DNA from: Hofstenia miamia
Lineage: Eukaryota; Xenacoelomorpha; Acoela
Length of the DNA: 64,000 nt
Assembly (NCBI GenBank): GCA_004352715.1
Contig: SCFE01000079.1
Coordinates: 275,273 to 339,272 of the forward strand
Reading direction: 5' to 3'
The notes beneath the pieces were generated by a model. It was not told where the DNA came from. It searched no databases and was given only the letters and a program-made list of their open reading frames with translations. The first letter of the stretch is position 1. Every line of letters starts with the position of its first letter. Made by a program: the position numbers and the translations under genes. Shown here piece by piece: positions 46,341 through 59,189 of the stretch.

Positions 46341-47686
46341 TTATTTCTTTCAATAGTACTGCCTGACTTTTTGTTCGACACTGCAAAAGTTAAAGACACA
46401 TCAGTAAAACTTGCAAGGTATTTTGTGTTATGTAAATCATATTATTAGATAGTTTACTTGACATGACGTTGATGTCAACAAGATATGAAAAGGACAATAC
46501 TTAAATTAAATAATTTTAATAGATAGGAAATACCGTTGAATTCTGTTAGTTTATTTATTGTTGGCTGTTTTTATTTAATTATTAGGGCATCAATGAAGCA
46601 TACGAAAGTCCTCCGAAAAATGATCAATACAAGTAATACGTCTACAGGCTTATAATATCATACCCAAAAATACAAAAATTTAGAAGAAATGACAGTTTTG
46701 ACAAAATTTCAAATTTGAAAAACGTTTGGTGGGGGAACGTTTTTTAATTACAACAAAATTTAGTGATTGATTATTCATGTATCTATAATTGTTCATCGTT
46801 TGCATGGTTAAAACATTGAAAAAAAGTAAAATAGTCATAACTCTATTGCACATTTTATGTTTTCATTTAGGTATTTTATTTTTTGTACTTGATTTAACAT
46901 ATCTATAATGTGTTTTCATATATATATATATATATATATAATTTTATATAAATTTATATATATAAAAAATTTTAAATGTGTTACCAATTTTATTCGAATA
47001 ATTTTCCATTTCATTGTTATTTTAATGCATTATTTGTATAGAAAATAATTTGGAAATTCTTTTTCCTCTGAACTCAATTTGAATTTTTTTAATTCTACTT
47101 GAATCATCAAAGAATTGTACGTAATTCTTCTGAAAATTTAATCTTGTATTATTTAGTTTCCAATACATTCCATTAAGAAATCAGCTTAATGTTTCATGAG
47201 TAGTAAATGAAAATTATTTTTTGCTTTTCCCATTGTAAATTTTGTGCTGTTCTCTATTACATTTAATTTTGTGTAAATATCAGTTATTGATCTATATTGT
47301 TCCCGTATCCTTTGTAATAGTGAGATCTGATGTTATTTGATGCATATTGTTTTTCACTGAAGTTTAGATGAATATTTAACTTCGATTGGGCTTAGCGAAT
47401 TACTCATAATTAAAGCATAATTTTGCACATATAATTCTCCTTTAAATTTAATGAGAGAATTTTTTTGCTTGTATGAGTAGGTGCCTTGTCGTTTCCCGAA
47501 TTTTGATTGTACATTATTTTTTTTTCTATAATTATATTTTTCTGTCGGTTATCCTAAAGGAATATTAGTGTCTAAGCAATTGATGCTGATTAGTTCCATA
47601 AACAATGAAAACATATTCAATGAATATTATTTGTAAAATTTATTTAACATTTGAGGAGGACTACATTGGATGTAATAGTAGACACT
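46341..47686. other. No supported gene; one (TA)n
   Basis: AT-rich. (TA)n at 46919-46940 followed by an ATTTTATATAAATTTATAT patch. Confidence 0.5.
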
Positions 47687-47795
47687 AATATATATATATA
47701 TATATATATANGCCTTTAAAACCTTCAATATTAACTCTTGAGTTTCCCAGTACCACTTGAGTAGCCAGAGCTCCCCCATGATTCTACAATATATT

Positions 47796-47844
<49 letters not shown>

Positions 47845-47982
47845 GCTCTTGATAAAAAAAGCACTAGATACTATTACAGTGGGCGCTGTATTCGAATAGA
47901 AGAAAATTTTTTGAGGACTTTGGAAATTAGATCGGCAATGTAACCATCTTTGGATAAAATGAATATATATATATATATATAT
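47687..47982. repeat. Cluster of three (TA)n tracts with an N
   Basis: Tracts at 47691-47710 (abutting N 47711), 47807-47842 and 47962-47981. Confidence 0.9.
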
Positions 47983-48029
47983 AGAATATTTGGCAATTAC
48001 TGTTGACGTAAGTAAATCAGTAGTCATAT

Positions 48030-48450
48030 CTTTATACATCCCACCGAATCTTCTTTTGTCTCAATGTCAGGAATTTTACAATTTCTTAATCAATTAGATA
48101 GATGATATTCTCATCTCTGCTCACAGTATAGAATAATTCTTTTTGGTGACCTTTATAATCAATTTATCTAAATTTATTCGGAATTGTTGAAGAATAACTT
48201 TTCTTTGGTAAATAAAGTAAACATGCCTACACACGGTAACTTTATATTGGACGTGATATTGTTTCCATCATTTCATCATTGTTCATCATTTTGGTCCCAG
48301 TTCACTGAAATACTTAGTAACAGTACCATGGGCCTGAGAAAATTACATTTCAGGGATTGGCCAGTCTAAAATAACCATTCTAAGGGTTCGTCAAACTAAC
48401 TATAATGTTAACAAAATTTAAAATTCAGTTCAAACCCCTTGCAATAATTT
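48030..48450 (+). pseudogene. LINE endonuclease remnant
   Basis: Forward frames read ILFGDLYNQFI (about 48135; compare the GDFN motif), then NNFSLVNKVNMPTHGNFILD (about 48185-48250; the 'V..PTR....LD' stretch) and VILFPSFHHC. This is the second half of the AP-like endonuclease of CR1/Jockey-type LINEs. Stops present; no RT follows. Confidence 0.65.
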
Positions 48451-50970
48451 GATTGGTTGAAACTGTAAAAGGAATTAATAATAGAATTTTGTAATGATTT
48501 TGATCCTGGCCTCGACCATGGTTATTTCACTTTCATATCTAGTAATTCCAGTCCTGTTCAAAATCGAATTAAAAGTAAATAATTTAAAATTATATATGCA
48601 TGATATTTGGAAAAATTATTCCAGTAAACTTACATGCATTACAAAATTTCTTTCGATTATTTCATTAATTGCAGTTTCATTAAATATTGCAAAATTTATA
48701 TGTGCGCATACAGGGTTGGAACTAGAACTAATAGATAGGTATCACAAAGAGGGTTAGTCTATAAATATCTGAAGTCATGGGCAACAATTTCCATTATTGG
48801 TTTAGGTATACCAGAACATTGATGCGAACATTTCACCATATAGTTTGACATTAAGTATATTTTTTCGTTGTATTCGCTCTGCTTTCTATATTCAGAATAA
48901 TTTTGGTTTTTGCTGTTCTTAAACATTTTTGCTTATAATAAAATAAATTTGGAGTGTATTGAACATTTTCTATAACGTTGAGATAGACAGTGTATCAAAT
49001 CGTATTACCATAAATTTCCAATAAATTTCCATTCCATAATATGATTTCCATTTTCATTTCCTTAATATGGAAATAGAAAGGAATGGAAATGTCCATTTTC
49101 AATTGCAACCCTGAACTATGTTCTGCTGTTTTATAAAGAAGTGGACTAACTCTCTCTCCAAAGCAGATTGATCAAAATAAAGCCCATTTGAGCTTTTAAT
49201 AGATACAGTCCAATATTTTAAAAAATTAACATTTTGTTTTCTGTTAATATTAATCTATCTCGTCATCACTAAGTGTATAATTAGCGCAGTTTGATGGTAA
49301 GATATCAACTAGATAAGCACAAACACAAAGATGCTGAGTCATCCGAACTATATTTTTTCATAGAGAAACTTCGTGTTTCATGAGTTGCATTGAAAAAATG
49401 CAAATAACTGCGATATTCAGAATGTTCGAAAACACAAAACACAAATAGAAGAAAAGGAAAATATTTTGCCCTAAATGAAGACGTTCAGGGCTTACTATAT
49501 AACACGGCCATGGCACTTACATACTGGCCTCGAAATATGGAGGCCTATGCCGCCTATGCATTTCAACAGCAACATCAGGAACTGGTTGCTATAGACTTTA
49601 GCTTTCAACAATTTGGACGTTGAGTAGAATAAAACAACTCTGGAAAAATTCTGTGACGTAGTTTTTGCGCATTGGACCACTATTTTACTGAAATTTTGCA
49701 AAAAGTATATATCCGGTATATCTGATAGAAAACTTATTAGAGTTCTGTCGATTGGTTTAAAATTTTGGAAATCTGATCAATTCTGCATGAGCTATATTCT
49801 CCCAAAAATGGACTACTCAGCCAAAAAAATCCCAATTTTAAAAGTTTTTTTAATTTGGCCCATTCAATTTTGAGGATACGATTATGCACCTAGCTTACAA
49901 AAGATACAACATAAAAATATCTATCCATTGGTTTGCACAGCATGGTAAAATTGGATAATTTTTACATTTTTTAAAAAAGATTTTTCATATATTAAGAAAA
50001 TAGCCATTTAACCAAATTTAGTAGACTAAAGACATTTAATGCGAAATGTTGTGAACAATTGATTTGAATTCAATATAGTCTTAAATCGCAATTAGTGTTA
50101 TTCTTAAGTTGATTAAACGTTGGTTAAAATTTCAATTGGATTATTTTTCAGAAGAATCTTGACAAGTGATAGTGCTTTAATATAGTCTTTCAAACTATTT
50201 AACGCGTTTTTTGATTCAATGAAGTAAAAATTACATTTCTGCCATTAATTTTCAATTTATTTTTCAAGTCCATGACGCCAAATATTTGGAATTCAAACAA
50301 TGTTCAGAGGTAAGTGGATAGAGGGAGATGTCTTGAGGATAAGCAATTGGAATAAGATTGAGGAAGTGAAAGAAGGGGCAAAAGTATTTTGGCGTGATAA
50401 AAAAAGACGGAACAGGTCATGAGGAAAGAAGCCAAAACTAATAATGGAATGCAAAAGGAGAATGAGTCAGAATTGAAGGAGCAGAGCAGCATAAATCTGT
50501 TAAAAGGAAAGAAATAACAAACATATTATTATTATTATTATTATTACTAATAATATTGTCTCAGTGGCAAACCTGCAAATCTAATTGCCATCCTTGATGC
50601 TGTTTCTGAGTTAGGTACTGCCAATTAAATTTATAAATTGTTGATTTACATTTCAAAATGCTAAATTGATTTGGAAATTGCTTACATGTATGTGTACTAT
50701 AGCTAAGTCCAAACACGATGATCAGGGCAGAATAAAACCGGGCAGGATAATATTGAGATCCACTAATATCCGGATAAAGCCTATATTAAATATAGAAGAC
50801 TAAATTCCTGATTACATCAACATTATATTCATCATTATAATTTTAACAGTACTGTAGTGTCATAATTGTGTATGAAAATCTTCATGCAATATCGGGGTCG
50901 ATTTACCAATTTTCTTTGTTAAGCAACAATTTAAAAATTTTTTCTACAAAAGTTAGATCTATTTCACAAG
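48451..50970. other. No supported gene
   Basis: Contains a block of repeated and inverted GGAAAT/ATTTCC words at about 49010-49100, a GA-rich patch (50300-50515) followed by (ATT)n at 50523-50545, possibly a LINE tail. Short frames at 48494-48757, 49495-49701 and 50304-50492 have no domain support. Confidence 0.5.
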
Positions 50971-50977
50971 TTTTTGA

Positions 50978-51193
50978 ATGTTGATTCATTATTTGTTATC
51001 CTACAAGGACATCTTTCTATTTCAGGTTGTTGTCGACATACTTGCCATTCCTGCAAATAGTGCACCTAGTGAAAGATTTTTCTTTTCATACAGTTTTATC
51101 ATCAATATATTTAGATTTATCTTAATCAATGGAAATATTTTATGCTACCTCCGAGACAACATCTTAGGATCCAATCTTTATGCAAAACTTTAG
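50978..51193 (+). pseudogene. hAT transposase C-terminal dimerisation domain remnant
   Basis: A forward frame of 71 codons contains QVVVDILAIPANSAPSERFF, the hallmark 'LA...LAIPATSAPSERVFS' region of the hAT dimerisation domain, followed by a degenerate IINIFRFILINGNILCYLRD where the family has its '...R..L....V..L..L..N'. Only the extreme C-terminus is seen. DDE and BED-finger parts are not found nearby. Relic. Confidence 0.85.
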
Positions 51194-54100
51194 GTACCCG
51201 GATTCGATTTGATCCAAATTTTTAAAAAAATTTTAGTTTTCGATGCTAAACAGATCCGAATATAAATATGTATTCTAAAAATAAACAAGCATAGATGTAA
51301 AATATATTTGTATTTTTTAGATGCAAATAGAAAATCTTAAGTGCTTCAACACTGTCTTGAGATTAAAACGGAAATATACGATATACCGGGGAGGGGAGGG
51401 CCGGGCTTAGACCAAGGAATTGGAAAATCTGACGAAATTTTAAGAAACGGACATAAGTAATAGTGCATGAAATCAACTGAAATATAGTGAATATAGAAAT
51501 GAGCGCGGGACTGGTTTTGTAAAAAATTTTTCATCGCAGAAAAAAAACTTCACCACCAACGACCGCAGTGTGCGTTTTTTTACCGCAACCCACTGCAATA
51601 AATGAAATTTTACCACGGTATGCCGCAACGTAGTCGATTTTTAAATTTGTTAGAAAATACATATTTCTGAATTGTTCTTAACGTCATGGATCCTCATAGA
51701 AAATTCTTAAGACAATTTCATAGCTATTTTGTCAATTCGTCTAATTTTATTAGAAATATCCAAAAAATTACTATTTATATTTTGTATGGGAAATAAATTA
51801 TTTTTGCTTCAGAAACAGTTTTTTAAGAAATACTTAGGGATTTCTAATCCTAATACCAAACACGCCATCTGTATAACCTTTACGCCACTGCAAGTTGTTT
51901 AAATTCTACTGCTAACCACAGCAATCGCTACCACGGTACACCGCACTCACCTCTACTATATAACTTAAAAGCAATGTGTTGAAAAATCAATGTTAAATTT
52001 TTTAATATTACAATAGTACCAAATTCTTTTCTAGTATTACAATCTAATACAGCCAATTTTGGTAGAGCAAACCAAAAAATTCAAGTAATTTTTTTATCAA
52101 CGATCATATAATGAGCCTAAAATTGCTATGATTTAAATGGGCAGAACGGATTTCACTTGGGAGAGCTTCAATTTTTGGCCAATATTCACCTATGTTTGAT
52201 ATAGATTGTTGCTTTTATCTGCAATTGCACACCGAAAAGAAGAAATCCGTTTATAATTTACGTGACTTTGACTATGACTGGAAATTGATCATTGTTCTGC
52301 CAAATCTCCAACAAAATCATTTCTTTGCTTATTTGTACGCTTTGTAGTAACTTAATTCCTAAAACTGTCACCAACTATAATCATAATATATTTATGGAGG
52401 TTAAATAGTTGAGTTTCTTATGGTATTACCGCCCTATTAATTTTATTATGTCAAAATCCAAAAATCACCATTTTGCAATGTTAATATGAATAGAGAATTG
52501 AAGTTGTTTCAAACAAGAAGAAAAATTTACTTCAAAATTGCAACTAGGACATGAAAACAAGAATAGCACAATGTCAAATTAAAAAAAAACCCAAAATTTA
52601 TATAACCAAGACATTAAGAAATTGTACTAGAATGGATTAAAATCCGTGATTGAAAAATTCATTTTTTACAGACTAAGAGTGAGATTTCAATATACATTTT
52701 GAATTTTACTTTTCATTGAAATTGGATAATAGATTGGATTACATATTTTAAATTATATAAAAAAAACATTAAAGAAATGAATACCCTGTTATTGTTCGGC
52801 CGAAGTTACTGCTCTATAAAAAGTTTTGTATTAGTGATTAAAACCAAGCTGATCTTAGCATTGCAAATTGCATATTACATGAGAATTTTTTATTGAAGAG
52901 CATCCCAAGCTAGATCAGTATCATTAAATTTTGGCGGTGTTTGCAGCAACTAAGGTATTCCACTTACTTCTCTGTGTTTCTTCTGCATTTCCATTTGCAG
53001 GTTATACAAACAAATGCTTTTTGGTTGCTTTACTATCTCATCTTTATGTAATGGCTAACATTAATCGAATTTTTATATTTGAAATATTCGTCACCAATTT
53101 TATAAGTTGTTCGAAAAAATAATGCCCGATCTGTTGTGTGAACAATCAAATTCAATGACAAAATTTCACTTAGATTGAGATTATTAACACACTTAAAGTT
53201 ACATTCAATGCAAAAATATACTTAAAGCATAAAATGTACAAAATGCACAATTTTTGAAAATTCTTGGATCCGGAACAGATCCAAAATTTCCTCAAAATGT
53301 AGATCCGATCCGATCTAAATTTACAAAATATTGCTATACACTGTAAACTGTAATATATACCCCCATTATTTTAAGGTTATTTTAACTATCATTGCTTAAT
53401 ATTACCAATAAAAGATGCTTTTCAACTGCTTAGAAGAAATACTGTTTTCATACCTAGACATATTTTCTTGGTTGATATTTTGCGTTTAGACGGTACTCGC
53501 CGAAAATTATTGTCTGGTCAACACATTCATATAATATAATGCGTAAATAATCAATTCAGTATAATAAAGGTGTAAAATAATACACTATGCATGAAATAAA
53601 TATTGATCTTGGCTCTCTTAGTTAAGATAGTCATGATTTTTTTTATTTAAGTGGATCATGCTTAAATTAAAGGCTGTCACATAGAACTAATTGTACATTA
53701 CATTTAACGATATGTATTTTTTAAATCAATATCAATAATTATTGAATTGACTAAAATATCAAAACTGGATATATGTCTTCTGAAGTACGTATTTTGTATG
53801 CTTTCTTTGTAGAAATTCTATAGATAAAATATTGAAAGTGATTCCTATGCAGGGGGCGGACACAGAAAAAAAATTTTTAGTGGGTCCTCAATGTGGAAAA
53901 AATGCTAAATGCATAATTGGATACTAAGGGGCACAAACTATTGAATTTTCAATTTTTCAAATTCATCACTATGCACGGACTTTACCAACATCTACTGATT
54001 CCAAAGAATGGAAACATAGAATTTGTGCAATTTTTCAAGATTCAGTACACATTTTTTCACTTTTCAAATTACGATTTAATAATAGGATGTTGTGTTTTTA

Positions 54101-55450
54101 GGAGATTTTTGCATTAAGCACTACAAAATAGACAAATTTTTAGTGCATTTTCAATGGCATAAGATTGAGTAAATTTTAAAATTTTCACCTAATGGCATGA
54201 ATGTGTGATTAGTCTCAAAAAATCACCCAATTATTAAATGTAAAGCTCTTGCTAAAACCAATAAATTCTAAAATTAAAAAACAATATACTGAGTTTTGAT
54301 ATGTCCCACAAAATGTTGTTGGATTTTTAGAGTAGATGCATGGTGTTGAATTTGACTACAAAAAATTTGATCAATCCTATTGGGTATCGTCAAAAGGGGT
54401 AAGTAGGAAAAGTGTGGTGAATAGAAATGGTAGACAAGAAGAAAGCTTTACTTTGTTATTAATCATGCTGTGCTTAATAATTTTCATTGTTCAGTTGCCT
54501 ATAAATTAAGCACAATGGTTTATCTGCCATAAGGTAGCCTTAGCTATGCTCATCTAATTTCATTAGTATTATTTAAAAGTAAAAAATATATACAATTCTT
54601 CAATCTGTTAGCACTAGGCCTATATCATCAACATCAATTAAATATGTCTTCATATTAAACCTATATCCATAGTGATCATTAATGTAAATGTAATTCAAAG
54701 CTTTATCAAAATTAAGCACTGAAATTGGTTGCATTTGAAAATTCAGAGCCAAGTCATTATAATTGAAACTTTTTAGTGCCACTCATGATTTGAAGATATT
54801 GGCAATGATCTCGTAAATGCGCTTTGCTTAAATTTTTATAGAAAATTCACACTGAGTGTGTGCCATGACTTTGATTTCATTGAATCACGTTATTAGTATA
54901 TTCTTTTTGTTTATGTAAATGCCATACCTTTTTTATGAAAGCCAATTTGGCACATAATATTATTTTGCAACAAATTGTTAATAGCCTAAGTAAAATCAGT
55001 GCAATAAAATGTAGCAGGTTATAAACAACACTTGTCAGCTCACGACAACTGACGGTAAGCTGTTCTCTATACTAACGTGGTTAACAACCAAATAATGGTA
55101 AAATGTAAAATGGTTAAATAATTAATAATGTGATACTTAATCCCGAAAATGTTGAAAATTATAGGCCCTAATTATAAATATGTTGATTACACTAAATGGA
55201 TTTTTCGAACTTTGTAAATACCCTGCTTTAAAAATTCATATCTTATGGATATTTCAATGTTGCTTATTTCACAAATGTGATTTATTTTTGTTTCTGCAAT
55301 TAGAAAAAAAGTTACAGCTACTTGCAAAAAACGTTGAAATCTTGAATATTAAACATTTTTATTATTTGCATACAGAAATTTGAATAGAGGAAACTTTTAT
55401 ATTCATCCAAAGTAAATTAGCCAGCATTCTTTCATTTACATTACGGCACT
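51194..55450. other. Long non-coding stretch
   Basis: No gene supported. Observed: GATCC-rich patches at 51200-51260 and 53260-53330, possibly ends of hAT-type elements; repeats of ACCACGGTA(T/C)(G/A)CCGCA words at 51550-51640 and 51910-51950 that may be ends of a small element; otherwise AT-rich sequence with short frames lacking features. Confidence 0.5.
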
Positions 55451-55471
55451 GACGTCGTTTTTCAAACCCGA

Positions 55472-55655
55472 TCATGCTTTGATGAAGTGCCCTGCATGTT
55501 GATCAGAGAGCTTGGTGTCTTGGAAAATGTCGAAGTGGCTGCGCAGATAGTGTATCTTTGTAATCATCCGCACACCCATTTTGGAAAACGCATTATGCAT
55601 TTGATCAACTTTGTTCTTGTGCTCTGTTGAGTGACTTGATCTTGATCCTAAATAA
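55472..55655 (-). pseudogene. Fragment of an uncharacterised invertebrate protein family (C-terminal part)
   Basis: A reverse frame of about 60 codons starting just after a good acceptor (TTATTTAG). It contains KVDQMHNAFSKMGVRMITKI, then HYLRSHFDIFQDTKLSDQHA and GHFIKA before TGA. The pattern 'G-x-x-M-(S/T)-x-K-I-H-(F/Y)-L-x-S-H-(L/F)-D-x-F', then S-D-(E/Q)-(H/A)-G, is from memory a signature of the same unnamed family as the fragment at 45948-46330. The usual E-R-F-H that follows is damaged (GHFIK). Order on the strand shows the two pieces are not from one intact gene. Confidence 0.45.
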
Positions 55656-55659
55656 CTAC

Positions 55660-57315
55660 AAGTTCATGTAATAAATAAACTAATTAAAAAAACGGCCATT
55701 TACCTAATACAAATTTTGATACATTAACCAATTTTCCCAAGCTTACTTTTCATCAAATATGAGGAATGATAAAAAAGATGTATCTCTACACAAGAGCTTA
55801 ATATCAGGGCCATTTAACACACCCGCTTTTAACTTAGTTTTGGAAATTTTTGGAATTTTTGAATAGACCTAACCCTATATGTAAAATGGCAATATTATAT
55901 TATTAAAATCAATCAATGCAGCACTACAATGTTGTCTTTACCAATGGTGAATGTCTCTCTGGTAGACCAAGTCTGAATTGAATACCGCTAGCTAAAATTT
56001 GTCATATATTTTACCATTAGCATATATACTTCGTAAATGTTTTTTTACTTTTAATGCAACAAACTTTATGATATGAAAATACTATACTCATAATTTCAAA
56101 ATATCAAAAAACATTTTAAGTAGGAAGTGTGTTTAATTTAACCACCTATGATAGTAAACAACAAAAATTAATTTAATTACAAAAGCATAGTTTTAGCTAA
56201 ACATGTATTGTGTGACATACCATTTAAATGAGCACAAAAAAGGCTTTCAAATGACATGCTATTTACTTATAAAGTATTTTCAATGCAAATTAGTGTTATT
56301 TAACCCATGAATACGCTTATTAAAAATAACATAACATAAATTACGTAATATAAATGTTTTACTTTTAAATTTGTGTTGTAGTGTAGAATTATAGAACTGT
56401 ACACATGTACAGTTGATGTATGTTCAATAGATAAAAATGCATACCTTTAAGTGTTATGATAGATAATTTTATAGATAATATCGTCGATATCAATGTGGTC
56501 CGACGTTCGACAGATTACTTTGAAAAATTTTTAACATTGCAACAACACTCAAGTAGTAATCTATGTTATTGTCCTTGAAAAATTTGAGGTATTCGCCTAT
56601 CATTTTTTGTAGTAGAATTTCTAGAAAACCAAAATTAACATATTTTTAGTGAGAAGGATGACCAATTTCCTAACAGACGTAAAAACATATTTCCAACTAT
56701 CGAAATCAAATTTTACTATATCGATTCATTCACGGCAAATAGACTGAATCATTTGCAAGGAAATTTGATATAACGTAGCGGTTGATTCTTTGAGCATTTG
56801 AATTTCCTGTTAATCGAATAAACAAATGCATGAGCAGCACTAGCACCTATATTTACACACTTACTTCCAAGTACGAATTGAGTTCTACAGTTGCGAGCAT
56901 TAATTAACGGTAAGCACGTTCTTTAATAACTCCCTGCTCTAATAGCAGAACGTTATCTATAATAATATTTTGCATTTTCAAGGAAGGCATCATCAGTGTT
57001 TCAGCTATCCTTCCAATATGAAAATCTTAAAAATCTATTAATGATTTTAACTTTGTATTGCCAATTATTTATTTTAGCATTTGACTCGAATTGAAAAAAG
57101 ACTTTTTATTTGCGGCGAAGAGGAAGTGTTGAGAATTTTAATGCTACATATTACATTTATACATGTGTTGTATATATCTGTTGCTTCCCAATACTTTAGC
57201 CCATATGCATTAGCTAAGATGGGGCCCGTACCGGACACTGAGAAAGGTATCTGGGTATGGTCCGGGCATACGGTATTTGAACATGATTATTCTTAAAACT
57301 ATTTGTTTCGAGTAC
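55660..57315. other. No recognisable feature
   Basis: AT-rich; no gene supported. Confidence 0.5.
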
Positions 57316-57323
57316 CTCAGAGC

Positions 57324-57726
57324 CAGAGATGGAAATGGGCCGAAAATTTAGGCCCAAGCCCGGCCGAAGAAACTTTAGGCCCATTTCATTTAATGGAATC
57401 TCGGTCCATTTTAGTCCCATTTTTATAATACTTGTTAAAAAGTTTCTTTAATTTGTTGATTTGCTCCGAAAAAATTTGGTTTTTATAGAGATACCTCTAT
57501 ATAAATCTAAGCACTGAAATTGACGATTCTAAATTGAAATTTAGAAAAGTATAGTATACTAATGTAAAATCTCCAAAATTATAATTATAACTTAAATAAC
57601 ATTCAATGTATTTGCGTGCACTGCTACGTAATGGTTAGTTTTTTAAAATTCGGCACATTTTTTTGTCCCATCTTTTTCATTTCTTCTTCCCAAAACCGAC
57701 CCAAGCCTGGCCCATGTCCATCCCTG
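57324..57726. mobile_element. hAT-type MITE
   Basis: A 403-bp element with inverted ends CAGAGATGGAAATGGGCC and (complement) CAGGGATGGACATGGGCC, and GGCCCAAGCC(C/T)GG-like subterminal repeats. The 8-bp flanks CTCAGAGC (57316-57323) and ATCAGAAT (57727-57734) share TCAGA, compatible with a decayed 8-bp duplication. No coding capacity. Confidence 0.82.
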
Positions 57727-57734
57727 ATCAGAAT

Positions 57735-59054
57735 TGTGAATGGGTCAAGGTCACAACCTAACCCAACAACAAAAATTCAACTAATGAATTTTGACACAAC
57801 GCAACGCAAGTTCTATTAAGCCATTAATAGGTACATCAAAGTGTTACCCAAATGTAGCCCAATTAAAATATCAAACAGTATACTGGTTTTGACTTCATAA
57901 CCATATCCATGAACACGTTCGAAAAAAACAGAATGTATTGTATACCTCTCTATTGCTTGAGCCAAACCCAATAAAAATAGCAAGAAATGTGACATAACCC
58001 ATGCGTTGGGTTGAGTCACTTCAGCCGATTTACATGAAGTTAATTAGGCCTATTGATTGATGAGAAGTTTCTATCTATTATATACATTTATTTCCATGTG
58101 AAAAAATAGCCTTCATGTAGACTTACAACCAAATACACAAAAGCACAAATAGTATTACACTAAGCCACATAGAATTATCTATCTTCACAAATAGTATTAC
58201 ACTAAGCCACATAGAATTATCTGCTTCCTCAATATCTCGAGATTTTCATTTCCCTGTCATCTTTTGATATTGTACAGTGGGTCCGAATCAAAATTTAATT
58301 AAAAAATTGACAGTACTATTACTATACATTTTCCGAAACGGAAATCGTGTATCCAATCATATATCATATAACTACAATTGAGAGGACTTCAAGCAGTTTG
58401 AAAACACCATAAATGCTCGGAAACTAAAATTATTTTAAAATGTCATTAAACCATTTTAAGTGTTTTCAATTATGCTTTATATGAAGAGCTTAAAATTCCT
58501 TCGATACCTGGTTTGTGAAATATTGCTAACACAATTTTTAAGAACACTGAAACATATTTTCTTGTCAGCCCGGATTCTTAGTGAATAAAGAAGATATGGA
58601 CGAAATGAAAAAAATACATATAAATACAGATCAGCATTGGATATTCTAAAAATTTATAATAAAGAATTTTTGAAACTGAATTTGAGAAAAAACTACACTT
58701 ATGGAATCAGAAGAAAATATGACACAATGTACAAGATTAAAAACTTAGAAATGTAATTTTTTTGTAATTCTATAGCACTAACTACTTTCGTTTGAATTGC
58801 GTAATTAATTAAGGTTTTTATGAAATTTCTTTAATTTTTGCATTATCTAGTCCCAAGACCATGCCTTTGTCTGCCCATTTTTCTTCATCAACTCAACAAA
58901 AAATTGAAAGTACTAATAACATAGGGCAAAATGTGCAGTAACGAAGATGTGACCCTCTATTGTTTACTAAAACTCAGAGAATTTCCGTGTTTAACTCCTG
59001 TCTACAAAAAATAAGCCCAAAAAAATTGACAAAGAATGATACTGATAAAAGTAA

Positions 59055-59059
<5 letters not shown>
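57735..59059. other. Upstream region of gene B; exon 1 not found
   Basis: Contains a 42-bp tandem duplication (58144-58222). I searched both strands by eye for a TGSNKGIG-type exon and found none. Confidence 0.5.
58144..58222 (+). repeat. 42-bp tandem duplication
   Basis: CACAAATAGTATTACACTAA and onward is repeated head to tail with period 42. Confidence 0.9.

Positions 59060-59129
<70 letters not shown>
59060..59129. repeat. Long (TA)n microsatellite
   Basis: About 70 bp of AT dinucleotides at the border of the inverted duplication. Confidence 0.95.
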
Positions 59130-59131
<2 letters not shown>

Positions 59132-59189
59132 ATGCTTGCCAATAAATGGCAAATATTGTTCAAACGTAAGGTTGAAACTGTATCTTTAG

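Noticed and set aside
46170-46448. 92-codon forward frame
   Set aside because: Antisense to the better-supported reverse frame with family-like motifs at 45948-46330.
48711-49113. hAT-like element suggested by CAGGGTTGGAA on the left and TTGCAACCCTG on the right
   Set aside because: Only about 8 bp of the ends match and the 8-bp flanks (TGCGCATA versus AACTATGT) do not agree, so the borders are not supported.
51541-51960. Possible small element with ACCACGGTA...CCGCA ends
   Set aside because: The words are in direct, not inverted, orientation and no flanking duplication was found; left as a repeat-rich patch.
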